The notes under the pieces: generated by a model
Seen by the model: the letters and a program-made list of their open reading frames with translations, nothing else
What the model was told of the DNA's origin: nothing
Database searches by the model: none
Source of the DNA: Methylopila capsulata
GTDB taxonomy: Bacteria > Pseudomonadota > Alphaproteobacteria > Rhizobiales > Methylopilaceae
Direction of reading: 5' to 3'
DNA: 64,000 bases
Assembly: GCF_016907975.1 (NCBI RefSeq)
Contig: NZ_JAFBCY010000001.1
Coordinates: forward strand, 1,116,001 to 1,180,000
Shown here: piece by piece, positions 7,610 through 15,840 of the stretch
Layout of the letters: every line of letters starts with the position of its first letter
How positions within the stretch are numbered: position 1 is the first letter of the stretch
Translations under genes and position numbers: made by a program

Positions 7610-8251
7610 TTGCGTACCAAGTCTCTTGTCATCGCCATAGTGGCAGCTTCGACGCTCGCCACAAGCGCCTTCGCTCTCAATGCGGGCTCACCACCCCAGC
7701 CGACTGCATTCCAGATCGCGCAGGCCCAGCCAGCCGCCCCAGAGCGCCCGAATGAGCCCGGCGAACAGCGCGGGAAAATGGACCGGGCGCACGCCCACGG
7801 CCCCCGTCACGAGCGTGGACCGCGGCACTGGCAGCGTGGCGAGCACCGCCAGCGCTTCGCTATGAAGCTCGCGGAGCGGCTCGCAGCGGCCGAGGTGGCG
7901 ATCGGCGTAAAGAGCGATCAGCTCGACACGTGGCGCGCCTTCACAGCGGCGGCGGTGGACTTCGTGACGCCTCCCGAACGCCGTGGCCCGAAGCCGGACG
8001 CCCAGGCTGGCGAACAGACAGCCACGCCCTCGCGAGGCGTACTCGGCATGGCCGATAGGATGGCCGATCGAGCCATTGAACGGGCCGAGAAGGGCAAGGC
8101 GCTGAAGGCCGCGACCGACGCCCTGCGCCAGAAGCTCACACCTGAACAGCTCGCGAAACTGGATCAGTTCGCCTTAGGGCCGCGCCATGGGCCGCATGGG
8201 GGCCGCAGACATGGGCCGGATGGCCCACGGCGTCACGGCAGCGAGCGCTAA
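7610..8251 (+). CDS. Exported Spy/CpxP-like (LTxxQ) protein
   Basis: Translation most likely starts at TTG 7610, eight bases after GGAG; the only ATG nearby is in another frame. Residues 1-22 form a signal peptide (KSLVIAIVAASTLATSAFA). The mature part is rich in His, Arg and Glu, with RFAMKLAERLAAAEVAIGVKSDQLDTWRAF and a C-terminal LTPEQLAKLDQF that fits the LTxxQ motif of periplasmic Spy/CpxP proteins, which act as chaperones or metal-stress sensors. The tail repeats HGP and RHG and may bind metal. It stands alone on the plus strand among minus-strand phage genes, as lysogenic conversion genes often do. Confidence 0.7.
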   Translation: MRTKSLVIAIVAASTLATSAFALNAGSPPQPTAFQIAQAQPAAPERPNEPGEQRGKMDRAHAHGPRHERGPRHWQRGEHRQRFAMKLAERLAAAEVAIGVKSDQLDTWRAFTAAAVDFVTPPERRGPKPDAQAGEQTATPSRGVLGMADRMADRAIERAEKGKALKAATDALRQKLTPEQLAKLDQFALGPRHGPHGGRRHGPDGPRRHGSER

Positions 8252-8285
8252 GACCTCGCAGCGTTACGATGCCCGCTGGTGGCTC

Positions 8286-8700
8286 TCAGAGGGTCGTCAG
8301 CGGGCAAGTCGCGAACCCTTGTTCCCCGGTCATCCCGAAGCGCTCGGCGAACGCCTCCAGCTTCCGCTTGGCGACGCTCCGCTCGTTCTCGGAGCCGCCG
8401 CGCTCGGCCATCGCCTGGAGCTTCTTTGCGTGCTCAGCATCGGCGCGGTCGAAGGCGGACTTAGGGGTCTCGGGAGGCGTCGGCATGCGCCGGGAGGCGT
8501 GGGCTTCGAGGAAGGCCCGAACGCCGCCGTCAAATTTACGGAGGTCCGTAAGTTCGGCGAGGCGCGCCACGCGCATGTACTCGCAGGCCGTCGTCTGACT
8601 GACACTCGTTTGCGCCTTCAGCCAGTCCGCACCCGCCATGCGCGACGAGCTTCTTCGCAGCGATCAGCGCCTCACCCGCGCGCCGGGCTTCATGGAGCAT
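8286..8700 (-). pseudogene. DUF3102-like protein, frameshifted
   Basis: From 8700 one frame reads MLHEARRAGEALIAAKKLVAHG; one extra base near 8636-8641, in GGCGGG, shifts the frame. The next frame continues GADWLKAQTSVSQTTACEYMRVARL and FLEAHASRRMP to 8286. Joined, they match the DUF3102-type pattern (G..LI.AK....HG.WL......VS..TA..YM.VA) of small phage and plasmid proteins. The second frame has its own ATG at 8639, so a shortened 117-residue product is possible. It is the last gene of a minus-strand run. A sequencing error would also explain the shift. Confidence 0.55.
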
Positions 8701-8748
8701 GGAGCGGGCGTGGAAGGTGACTTGGTGGTGGGCGTCGACACGGTGCGG

Positions 8749-9330
8749 TTACCGGCTACTGCTCAGGTCCCCGTAAAGGTCTGCGAGCATCCGACCGCCT
8801 TCCGCGGTGTCGGAGATGAAGCAGGGATCATCCCACTCGTTCTGGAACGTAAGGGTGCATCCTTCGAAATGGTAGACGGTGAAAAGGGCATGCTCTTCTT
8901 GCCGTTGTGGCGCTCCGGCGCGCTTCTGCAAGGCAGCTCTTACGTCTGGGATGTCAACGACATCGAACTCAAGCGAGCTCCCGCCGCCGGTGAGCCGCAG
9001 AAGGCGCACCTCCTGGTAGACGACTGCCGCCTCCCCGATGATGCGGCCTTCCCAAAGAAAGAAGCGCCGCGACATGCGCATCGCCTCCGCGCCCTCTTGC
9101 GTTAGGAAGTCGAAGCGGATGCGGCGCTTCTGCCCAGGCTCCAGCGGTGCGCCCTCGAACTCTAAGCGCGCGTCAAAGCCTTGGATCGGGGCCGTCTGCG
9201 ACACCAAGCAAGGACAGCGATAGCCGGATAGCAACGGGGTTTGTCGACCGCCCTCCTTGGAGAGACGCAGCGAGACGTCAGCGAGAAGCCGCCGCGCCGC
9301 ACAGTCCTTTGTGTTCTCTTCGTTCGCCAC
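8749..9330 (-). CDS. EF-Tu domain-III-like protein
   Basis: The frame extends to 9477 and overlaps the upstream gene, but a GTG at 9328-9330 with AAGG five bases before it starts just after that gene's stop. The 193-residue product has two parts. Residues about 17-105 (DVSLRLSKEGGRQTPLLSGY, LEPGQKRRIRFDFL, FFLWEGRIIGEAAVV) closely follow the beta-barrel third domain of elongation factor Tu. Residues about 110-190 (TVYHFEGCTLTFQNEWDDPCFISD) are unknown. No GTPase domain is present. Such stand-alone barrels occur in bacterial small proteins of unknown role; acting on tRNA or translation is only a guess. Confidence 0.6.
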   Translation of the reverse strand: MANEENTKDCAARRLLADVSLRLSKEGGRQTPLLSGYRCPCLVSQTAPIQGFDARLEFEGAPLEPGQKRRIRFDFLTQEGAEAMRMSRRFFLWEGRIIGEAAVVYQEVRLLRLTGGGSSLEFDVVDIPDVRAALQKRAGAPQRQEEHALFTVYHFEGCTLTFQNEWDDPCFISDTAEGGRMLADLYGDLSSSR

Positions 9331-9370
9331 GGCAACCTTGCTGATGTTCAAAGGTCGGAAGCTATCTTGT

Positions 9371-9898
9371 CTAGCCACATTCCAGTTGGACCGCTTCTGC
9401 CTCTTTCGCCGCCGCCCTCGCGTCCGAGGAGGTGTCAAACATGCCTTCGAACTGCATGCGGATAGGATTTTCCGCATAGAAACTTCGAAACTCCCGAACC
9501 TCGGGAACTTCCTCCAAATACCGGCAAATCGCCTCCCTGAACTTCCAAGGCTTAGCCTTCTTTGGCAAACGGGATAGCCAGTGGTTGTTCGGGCGTCCTA
9601 CGGCCCTGCCGGAAACAAGGGCATGGCCGGACGGCAACACTTTTCTTCGCATCACGTTGCGGAAGTGGTCGACCTCCTGGGGAGTCGCGAAGTCCAGCTT
9701 TATGCCGTTGAACTCCACTTTGAGGAGGCACCAGAGCCTACGCTGTGTCGGGAAGGGGTGCTTAATGAACTTCGGGCGTCTGAACTGCCCGCCGGGACCG
9801 GAGAGATAAGCCCAACCGTAGCCGCGAGCGCCGGCCCAACCACTGATAGGCGTCCACGGAAACGAGGAATGATAGGATAGCTTCGCTGATTTCATCAC
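9371..9898 (-). CDS. Hypothetical protein
   Basis: This 175-residue protein starts MMKSAKLSYHSSFPW and contains DFATPQEVDHFRNVM, GRPNNHWLSRLPKKAKPWKF and YLEEVPEVREFRSFY. These read as conserved and I recall similar hypothetical proteins in rhizobial genomes. There is no signal peptide or membrane segment. Its stop is 41 bases before the GTG of the EF-Tu-like gene, so the two are probably co-transcribed. No function can be given. Confidence 0.6.
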   Translation of the reverse strand: MMKSAKLSYHSSFPWTPISGWAGARGYGWAYLSGPGGQFRRPKFIKHPFPTQRRLWCLLKVEFNGIKLDFATPQEVDHFRNVMRRKVLPSGHALVSGRAVGRPNNHWLSRLPKKAKPWKFREAICRYLEEVPEVREFRSFYAENPIRMQFEGMFDTSSDARAAAKEAEAVQLECG

Positions 9899-9965
9899 GC
9901 AGTCCGCAAATCACGGACGTCAATTAAGTCCCCGCAGTGGTGGAATGCTAGCCCGCCTCCGCGCT

Positions 9966-10628
9966 TTACAGCCCCCACACCGCAAGCGCCTTCTCAGCCC
10001 CCGCAGGGTCCTCCTTAATCCGGTAGACCGTCTGCCGGCCAACACCCGTTTCCTTAGCGATCTCCGACGCCCCCTTGCCGCCCGCCAGCATGTCCCTCAC
10101 GGCTGTGTACTCCGATCGCGTGAAGCTTGGCTTGCGGCCCCTGTATGCCGTCTCGCGGCCCTTGGCGTGTTCTATGCCGGCCTTCTGCGCAACCTTCGTG
10201 GCCTCCGCCTGAGCCTGTGCTGTGGCCGCCATGAAGGCTATGAGCGCGTCCCGTACGGCGCACTTCATGGGGTCTGTGGTGGCCCCGTCAAATTCCATCC
10301 CGTTTATGATCGTCCGCACGACCACGCCCCGGCGCATGAACTCGCGCAGCGTCTCGGTGACGTCGGCGTAGTTCCTCCCCAGGCGGTCCACCCATCTGAC
10401 CACCAGCACGTCGCCGCGGCGGAGCATATCGAAGAGCCGGCGGCCCTCGGGGCGGTCTCTGAGGTTCGTGGAGACGCCTGAGACGCCGTGATCGGCCACC
10501 ACTGCATCAAAGGCGAAGCCGGCCTTCTCGGCCTGCGTCTGCTGGTGGGCAAGCGTCTGATCGGCGGTCGAAACGCGGGCGTAGAGGACAGTTTGCAGGG
10601 TCGGCTCCCTGCCGTCCGTTGAGATCAT
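9966..10628 (-). CDS. Serine recombinase (resolvase/invertase family)
   Basis: The start MISTDGREPT at 10628 gives 220 residues; the frame is open to 10721 but that part lies over repeated sites. LYARVSTADQTLAHQ carries the catalytic serine (residue 20) and its Arg pair. VVRWVDRLGRNYADV and the long E helix (LIAFMAATAQAQAEATKVAQKAGIEHAKGRE) are typical. The C-terminus has a helix-turn-helix, GASEIAKETGVGRQTVYRI. It is a Tn3/Gin-size enzyme that would resolve or invert DNA between sites close to its gene. Repeated TGTCCGC boxes directly upstream are candidate binding sites. Confidence 0.9.
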   Translation of the reverse strand: MISTDGREPTLQTVLYARVSTADQTLAHQQTQAEKAGFAFDAVVADHGVSGVSTNLRDRPEGRRLFDMLRRGDVLVVRWVDRLGRNYADVTETLREFMRRGVVVRTIINGMEFDGATTDPMKCAVRDALIAFMAATAQAQAEATKVAQKAGIEHAKGRETAYRGRKPSFTRSEYTAVRDMLAGGKGASEIAKETGVGRQTVYRIKEDPAGAEKALAVWGL

Positions 10629-10707
10629 GTCCACATAAGATATGTCCGCAGATATGATGTCAACCCTTGCGGACACACACCGAGGAGCCATCTTCACCAT
10701 GTCCGCT
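10625..10707. promoter_or_regulatory. Repeated boxes upstream of the serine recombinase
   Basis: TGTCCGCA (10643-10650) and its inverse TGCGGACA (10668-10675) form a dyad; ATGTCCAC recurs at 10627-10634 and TGTCCGCT at 10700-10707. Four related boxes within about 80 bases directly upstream of a resolvase-type gene fit a recombination site or operator bound by that enzyme. Spacing is irregular, so the exact architecture is unsure. Confidence 0.5.
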
Positions 10708-10733
10708 AGGGCATACTTCAACGAACAGACGAC

Positions 10734-12128
10734 TTAGAAGCGGGTCAAAAGATGGGGGTCCCAAAAGAAAAGGTTTATGCGATCTCGCACCGCTCTCCGG
10801 AGATGCTTTATATGACGGACCTCCATATCGTTCGATATAGTGGCAAATAACCAGAGAAACCCAAGCGCTATCCGTAGCAGATGACGTTCCAGTTTTAAGA
10901 ATGCTTGGGACGCCTCAGAGATTTCTGGTGCATCTCCATGGACCACAGCATTTCGCCATCTGTACGCGTTTTTGACGTCATCATAAATATCAATGTACCG
11001 CTCGGGCTCACCAAATCCGCCTGCTAAAGCACAGTGATTTGCGAGTTGGTGCGCCTTGTCAGTTCGGTCTATTACAGCAAACGCTTCTAATGCAGCTATT
11101 GTTCGAACTAGCCGTATACGAGCATGAGGTTCACTGTAGGCCTCTGATATTAAATGGTTAAAGTACGATATCCGCTCCCGAATAGGGCTTTTCTTCCAAA
11201 GGGGCTCGATCGCAATCTGAAACTCACTCTTGAACAGCCCCGTCCACCACTTTGATTGGTGGAGGAAGTCAGCATCCCACCCTTCTTCCACCATCGCTCC
11301 CGGCCAAGCGCGAGTTAGTGATAGAGAAATCCGACCATCCTCGGAGAGCCTCATAGACGCCCCGCTCTTCACGCGGATATATTCGCCCGCCAAACGAACA
11401 TCGCGCGCTGCCCCGAATTTAAGGTACATTCGTATGACGTTGAGAAACATGTCCGCAACATCTCTAGCTGCTGACCATGCTAAATTTTCCTCGAAACCGA
11501 CAACGTTAACGCAAATAACATGATCAAAATTTTCAGAGAAAGATTCCCAATCTGAAGAGAAGTACATATTTTCTTTGTCTAGCTTCGCACAGTATTCGTC
11601 GTATGGAGCCGATATTAATTTCTCGAATATTTTCCTTGATATCATTCGGCAAGGACCAATAGTTAAATCAGTGGTTTTGACAGAATTAGAAAAATGAACC
11701 GGAACAAAATAGGTTCCATCATCTCTCTTACTCGCCTGAATGTTCCTCTTCGCGATTAAAATTATCGCATCTAGAGAGAACTTCTGCCTTTTAACTGCAT
11801 TTTTCCAATGCTCTTCTAGTCCACGAACAATGCTTCTGAGCGAAGTATCGACTGACACCCGCCCTTTAAGTCCGGTCTCCTTAAGTAATATTTTTGCCGC
11901 CTCGTGGAGGTGTACAATTCCTTCCTTCGTAATCCACCGTGAAAGTGACATTTCCACATGAATGTACTCAAGTTCGCGATAAAGCGGGAGGGGATCAGCC
12001 GCATTGTTATCACGTGCGCGCTTGGCGGCTTCAAACCAACCTTCGGTAAATTTCTCAACATGCCCCTTTAACGAAAGCGCGGAAACTTCAGGCAATGGCT
12101 TTCCAAGCAACAGAGAATTGAGAACCAT
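10734..12128 (-). CDS. HEPN-domain protein, candidate defence gene
   Basis: The 464-residue protein starts at ATG 12128 after GAGG. Its C-terminal third has a helical block (RIRLVRTIAALEAFAVI) followed by YRWRNAVVHGD, where R392 and H397 form the R-x4-H signature of HEPN domains, the catalytic pair of many bacterial RNases in toxin and abortive-infection systems. The N-terminal 300 residues are unrecognised. Codon and base use are clearly more AT-rich than neighbouring genes, which marks recent transfer. It sits between the serine recombinase and the nuclease remnant, a cargo position. A role in phage exclusion is inferred; the ApeA-type HEPN group is the closest I can recall. Confidence 0.65.
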   Translation of the reverse strand: MVLNSLLLGKPLPEVSALSLKGHVEKFTEGWFEAAKRARDNNAADPLPLYRELEYIHVEMSLSRWITKEGIVHLHEAAKILLKETGLKGRVSVDTSLRSIVRGLEEHWKNAVKRQKFSLDAIILIAKRNIQASKRDDGTYFVPVHFSNSVKTTDLTIGPCRMISRKIFEKLISAPYDEYCAKLDKENMYFSSDWESFSENFDHVICVNVVGFEENLAWSAARDVADMFLNVIRMYLKFGAARDVRLAGEYIRVKSGASMRLSEDGRISLSLTRAWPGAMVEEGWDADFLHQSKWWTGLFKSEFQIAIEPLWKKSPIRERISYFNHLISEAYSEPHARIRLVRTIAALEAFAVIDRTDKAHQLANHCALAGGFGEPERYIDIYDDVKNAYRWRNAVVHGDAPEISEASQAFLKLERHLLRIALGFLWLFATISNDMEVRHIKHLRRAVRDRINLFFWDPHLLTRF

Positions 12129-12220
12129 TACTGCCTCGGCTGGAGCAATTATTTAACAACTGATGGAGACGTTTCGACGAGTTTACACGATATTCGGCGC
12201 TATGAGCCATATTCCCACTA

Positions 12221-12677
12221 TTAGCTAGGCCCGCACCACGTCGGTCGTTCCGCCCTCGTCAGCTTCGGCCACGGCTTCGCGTGCCCCTCGCGAACCAGCG
12301 CGGCCCCTACGTCCTGCTCCCCGATATAGACCACGCCCACGGTTCGCCCGTAGCGGTCCTTTCCGGTTCTCTCTAAGCGCACCTCACCGGTTTGGACCAA
12401 CGCCCGTAGGCGGTCCCTCGCGGCCTCTGCGCGGTACAGCTCCAACGGACACTGCGCCCTTCGCAGCTCCGGCGCGTCGATAAGGCCCGGCTTCAGAGCG
12501 AAGGCGAACGCGCTCCCCGTCGAGGTCGAGCGTGTCCCCGTCGATCACGTAGGGGGCCGCCTGGGCTGGCGAGAAGGGCACCGTTAGGCAGGCGCAAAGG
12601 GCCACCGCAAAGGCCGCCATAGGCCACCTGAAAGCGCTCAAGGCCACCCCCACGGGGGGATGCGCGCGCTGCTCCAT
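12221..12677 (-). pseudogene. Exported thermonuclease (SNase-like), frameshifted
   Basis: From a start near 12677 (or 12722) the first frame has a signal peptide (AAFAVALCACLTVPFSPAQA) and YVIDGDTLDLDGERVRL, the start of a staphylococcal-nuclease fold. A frameshift near 12490-12505 follows; the other frame continues GLIDAPELRRAQCPLELYRAEAARDRLRALV, then RTGKDRYGRTVGVVYIG and ALVREGHAKPWP, as in SNase proteins. Neither half is functional alone, since the metal and arginine residues are split. The gene is probably dead, unless the shift is a sequencing error. The family cleaves DNA and RNA with calcium. Confidence 0.7.
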
Positions 12678-12838
12678 ATCTGATTGGGCTTTCACATGGC
12701 TACGCAAAATATTCCGATTCATCTCCAGATGCCCACGCGGCCGTCCACAAAACTCGATAGCGAAGTATGCGAAACTGTTCGGGAGAATTGCGGACTCGAG
12801 TCGTACGAGGCTTCCGGGCGGCTGGGGGTTAGGGTGTC

Positions 12839-13396
12839 ATGATGAGGCGATCGTTCCTGGCCGGATTGTTGGCGCTTCTAGGCGTGGGAGGGGCCGAAGC
12901 CACTCCTTCGAAGAGAACGACCTTTCCGCCTGTGCCGACCTGGAGGCCATCCTTCCATCAGCCTCTGGAGCGCGTCACTGATCGAATGAGCTACTATCTG
13001 AACGGCAAGCGAGATTTTGCGGTCTTCCGGCACGGAACCTGTGTCCTCTTAGAGGACGGGCTGTCCGACGACGATGCGACGGCCTTCGCGCTGAAGGCGC
13101 TGTCGGACATCATTCACTTCCATCCCGACATGTCCCCCAGCCCCATGGATGACGGCAATATCCTGGTTCGCTACAATCATCCGGCGGCCAATGTCGTGCT
13201 GGACGATGTTGCGGAGGCGCATTGGGCCGAGATCGAGGCGAAGCACCTTCAGGGTCTCACACCTTCGGAGGTAATAATCACGCCGGAGGGTCCCAACAAG
13301 TTTGATCGTCTCGGTAAGCAGGCGCTTTTGGGCCGCGCCTATATGTTCATCGACGCTCAAGCCCCGAAGATCGTGCGGATCGTACGGCACCGCTGA
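12839..13396 (+). CDS. Exported hypothetical protein
   Basis: The 185-residue protein begins MMRRSFLAGLLALLGVGGAEA, a signal peptide with a twin-Arg pair and cleavage after AEA. The mature part holds RVTDRMSYYLNGKRDFAVFRHGTCV, HPDMSPSPMDDGNILVRYNHPAANVV, ITPEGPNKFDRLGKQALLGRAYMF. These blocks look conserved and I recall similar exported proteins in Hyphomicrobiales, without a known function. It is a single plus-strand gene in the prophage cargo, with its own short upstream promoter region (12,723-12,838). Confidence 0.65.
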   Translation: MMRRSFLAGLLALLGVGGAEATPSKRTTFPPVPTWRPSFHQPLERVTDRMSYYLNGKRDFAVFRHGTCVLLEDGLSDDDATAFALKALSDIIHFHPDMSPSPMDDGNILVRYNHPAANVVLDDVAEAHWAEIEAKHLQGLTPSEVIITPEGPNKFDRLGKQALLGRAYMFIDAQAPKIVRIVRHR

Positions 13397-13449
13397 TCTG
13401 TCGGTGTGCGGCGTGCTGCTTTCCTCTTGTCGTAAAGCACGTCACAAGT

Positions 13450-13797
13450 TCACCCAGGCTGCCCCGGAACGACTGACATCATGCGCTCGATCGTCAGCTT
13501 TCCCGGCCTGTGAACGACCTTGTAGCCGCCAAGACGCCACGGAACGTCCCCCGAGGTCTCGGCCGAGAAGGTCTTCTCGTCGCCTTTCAGGGACACGTCC
13601 CCGACGCCCGCAGCGTGCCCTTTGGTTTCCCCGCCGACCGTGGTCCCAGACACGCCAATTGAGATGGGCAGCGCCTTCTTGCTCTGCACCGGAACGAGCG
13701 CGATCAGACGAGCAGCCGTCTCCCGGCTGAACGTGTCGCCGTCTTGCACGAGCTGATCGATGAGGGCGTGAGCTTCGAGGCGGGAGGCTTGGTCCAT
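13450..13797 (-). CDS. Small hypothetical protein
   Basis: This 115-residue frame starts MDQASRLEAHALIDQLV and contains DTFSRETAARLIALVPVQSKKALPISIGVSG followed by a Gly/Lys-rich section with short strands. An overlapping frame at 13442-13831 has a composition unlike protein. No signal or membrane segment is seen and no family is recognised. The gene ends 50 bases after the exported protein on the opposite strand. The ribosome site is weak, so coding status is moderate. Confidence 0.45.
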   Translation of the reverse strand: MDQASRLEAHALIDQLVQDGDTFSRETAARLIALVPVQSKKALPISIGVSGTTVGGETKGHAAGVGDVSLKGDEKTFSAETSGDVPWRLGGYKVVHRPGKLTIERMMSVVPGQPG

Positions 13798-13846
13798 GGG
13801 GCCTGTCTCTATTGCAGGGAAGCGGTTGCATTGCTTAGTTGCGGAA

Positions 13847-14290
13847 ATGATCGTTTACGAGCCCCTTCCACTGCCCGTCCGCATCCAAGCGAGCCTTAGC
13901 GGGCTTGCAGACTTTCATTGGAGCTTCGGCGGCATTACCGCCGACTTCTGGATTCCAGATGATGAAGCGCACGTACTTCGCGTGATATTCAACACTCCTT
14001 GCATCGTGAGGATAGTAGACGAGTTCGCACTAAGCACTGAAAGGCCAGAAGGTAGTTTTGAAGGATTGGTGCCCGAGAATTTTGCTTACGTTATGCGCGG
14101 CGATCCATTCGAGGCGGCGCAGTCCGAAACTTGGAAATTTGTAATTAAAGCAAACTCCCACTATCGATTTGTCACTGGCTGGGCGTGCCTCGATGTTCTC
14201 GCGGCCTCAGCGCCGTCGTTTGAGATAATCGCCAATCGTCACACTTCTCCGCCGCCCCAGGAGGCGACGCCGGGAAGCTACATTGCGTAG
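13847..14290 (+). CDS. Hypothetical protein
   Basis: The start MIVYEPLPLPVRIQ at 13847 follows GCGGAA closely; the frame is open from 13796. The 147-residue protein alternates strands and polar loops (FHWSFGGITADFWIPDDEAHVLRVIFN, YVMRGDPFEAAQSETWKFVIKANSHYRFVTGW). Composition is more AT-rich than the neighbours. It resembles small immunity-like or phage cargo proteins in size but no family is recognised. It converges on the integrase and overlaps its 3' end by 13 bases. Confidence 0.5.
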   Translation: MIVYEPLPLPVRIQASLSGLADFHWSFGGITADFWIPDDEAHVLRVIFNTPCIVRIVDEFALSTERPEGSFEGLVPENFAYVMRGDPFEAAQSETWKFVIKANSHYRFVTGWACLDVLAASAPSFEIIANRHTSPPPQEATPGSYIA

Positions 14291-15840
14291 CTGATCCGCT
14301 CTACGAGCGCCGCTAGTTCAGGCAGCTTCAGCCCCTCCACGCTGTAGATGCTGAACGTGATGCCTTTGCGCTCGTGGCCGACAAGCTGCGCGACCTCGCT
14401 TTGGGGGACGTGCTGATTCTCCAGACAGGCGACCACGCTCCGTCTGAAGGAATGGAAGTCGATCCGATCAGCGCCCGTCTTGGGGTCGATGCGCTGGACC
14501 TTCAGGCCCCTTCGGTACGCCGTGAAGCGCTTCGAGAGGTACCAACTCCTCTTGCCGTCAGGCCCGCCCGGCTTCAGCGCCGAAAACAGCCACTCGTCAC
14601 CGTGCTTCGCGTATTCTAAGAGACCCAACTCAATTAGCTTGGAATGCACCGGCACACGGCGGTCTCCGGCTTCAGTCTTCGCGCCCGTGATGTCGAAGAC
14701 CCAGACGCCTTGCTCCTCACGGAGGTCGGCCGTCCTACGGTCGCAAATCTCGTTCAGTCGCATGCCGCTGTAAGCCGCGATCCAGCACACCCACACGAGC
14801 GTTTCATCGGTCGTCAGGGCGCGCGCGGTCCTTATGGGAATGGACCCCAACAGTTTCGTCATCTCATCCGGCTTAAAGGGGAATTTGGCCGTGTCGCGGC
14901 GCTGCGCTTCCCGGAAGGACTGCCCTTCCCACGGGTTCTTGCCCTCGAAACGGCCGGACTTCTCGGCCCATTTCCAGACCTGCGAGAGCGCTGTTGCGTA
15001 CCGGTTAAGCGTGCGGTTGCTCAGTCCCTTCTCCACCCCGCCGAACTTCTCGGCTATCTGGGCGAAGGTCCGCGCCTTCGTCTCCGGGCTGCGACCCCAA
15101 GTCGGCGACAGCTTCGACGCCGCCGCTAGGAAGTCAGCCGCCTTCGAACGGCTGACGCTGCCCAAGCCGGGGCGCTCGGCCCAATCGTCAAACAACCGGA
15201 AGGTCGCTTCGTACTGACCGATCGTCTGAGCGGTGAGCTTCGCGGACTTGTCCCGCTGCGCCTCCGCAAGGAATGCGTCGGCGGCCTCGCGGAAGCCCAT
15301 GCCGCGTGTCTTCGCGGGCTCATAGATCGGCCTGAGGGTCACCCGATCGATGGCGTTACGGCCGAACGTCGATGGCGACTCTGAAGGACGTCCGTCGAGA
15401 GCTTCCAGCCTTGCACGCGCCGCCGCCATCCGAGCGCGGCTCAGGGCATAGGCTTCGTCGCTGAAGGCTCCGGCGTGGTGCCGCTCGGTTTCCAGTTCAA
15501 TAAACAGGCCGAGGTTATCTCGCGTCTCTTGGACGTCCTCCAGGTGCCGCAGGTGCTCCCTGAACTCCGCAGCGGCCTTGGCCTCAATCTCTGCTGGGGT
15601 CCACTGGCGCTGTCCGCGGGCCACCTCGAACTTGGCCGTCCAGTCCGCTGCGTGCTGCCAGCGCACGCGCTTGGCGACGGAGAGGTCGCGCGTTTGAAGG
15701 GAAGTCACGACCTCGCGGCGACCGATCGTATGCACGACATCAGAGGGCACACGCATGACGAAATACCACGTCTGGCGGCGCTGCTTCAGGTGCCGGGTAT
15801 CGGCCACTTCATGCCCCTGTCGTACACGTTTGTGGAGCAC
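14278..15840 (-). CDS. Tyrosine integrase
   Basis: The 520-residue protein starts at a GTG (15840); a second GTG at 15807 is possible. The N-terminal part (QTWYFVMRVPSDVVHTIGRREVVTSL) is the DUF6538-type head common in alphaproteobacterial phage integrases. A SAM-like core-binding domain covers about 180-300. The catalytic set is complete: R361 in AYSGMRLNEI, K388, H463 and R466 in DFHSFRRS, H489 in LVGHE, and Y499. It catalyses insertion and excision of the element. Its start lies 157 bases from the chromosomal lysR gene, marking the right edge. Confidence 0.95.
   Translation of the reverse strand: MLHKRVRQGHEVADTRHLKQRRQTWYFVMRVPSDVVHTIGRREVVTSLQTRDLSVAKRVRWQHAADWTAKFEVARGQRQWTPAEIEAKAAAEFREHLRHLEDVQETRDNLGLFIELETERHHAGAFSDEAYALSRARMAAARARLEALDGRPSESPSTFGRNAIDRVTLRPIYEPAKTRGMGFREAADAFLAEAQRDKSAKLTAQTIGQYEATFRLFDDWAERPGLGSVSRSKAADFLAAASKLSPTWGRSPETKARTFAQIAEKFGGVEKGLSNRTLNRYATALSQVWKWAEKSGRFEGKNPWEGQSFREAQRRDTAKFPFKPDEMTKLLGSIPIRTARALTTDETLVWVCWIAAYSGMRLNEICDRRTADLREEQGVWVFDITGAKTEAGDRRVPVHSKLIELGLLEYAKHGDEWLFSALKPGGPDGKRSWYLSKRFTAYRRGLKVQRIDPKTGADRIDFHSFRRSVVACLENQHVPQSEVAQLVGHERKGITFSIYSVEGLKLPELAALVERISYAM

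Noticed and set aside
9331-9477. N-terminal extension of the EF-Tu-like gene
   Set aside because: It overlaps the end of the upstream gene and is Arg-rich; the GTG at 9330 has a good ribosome site.
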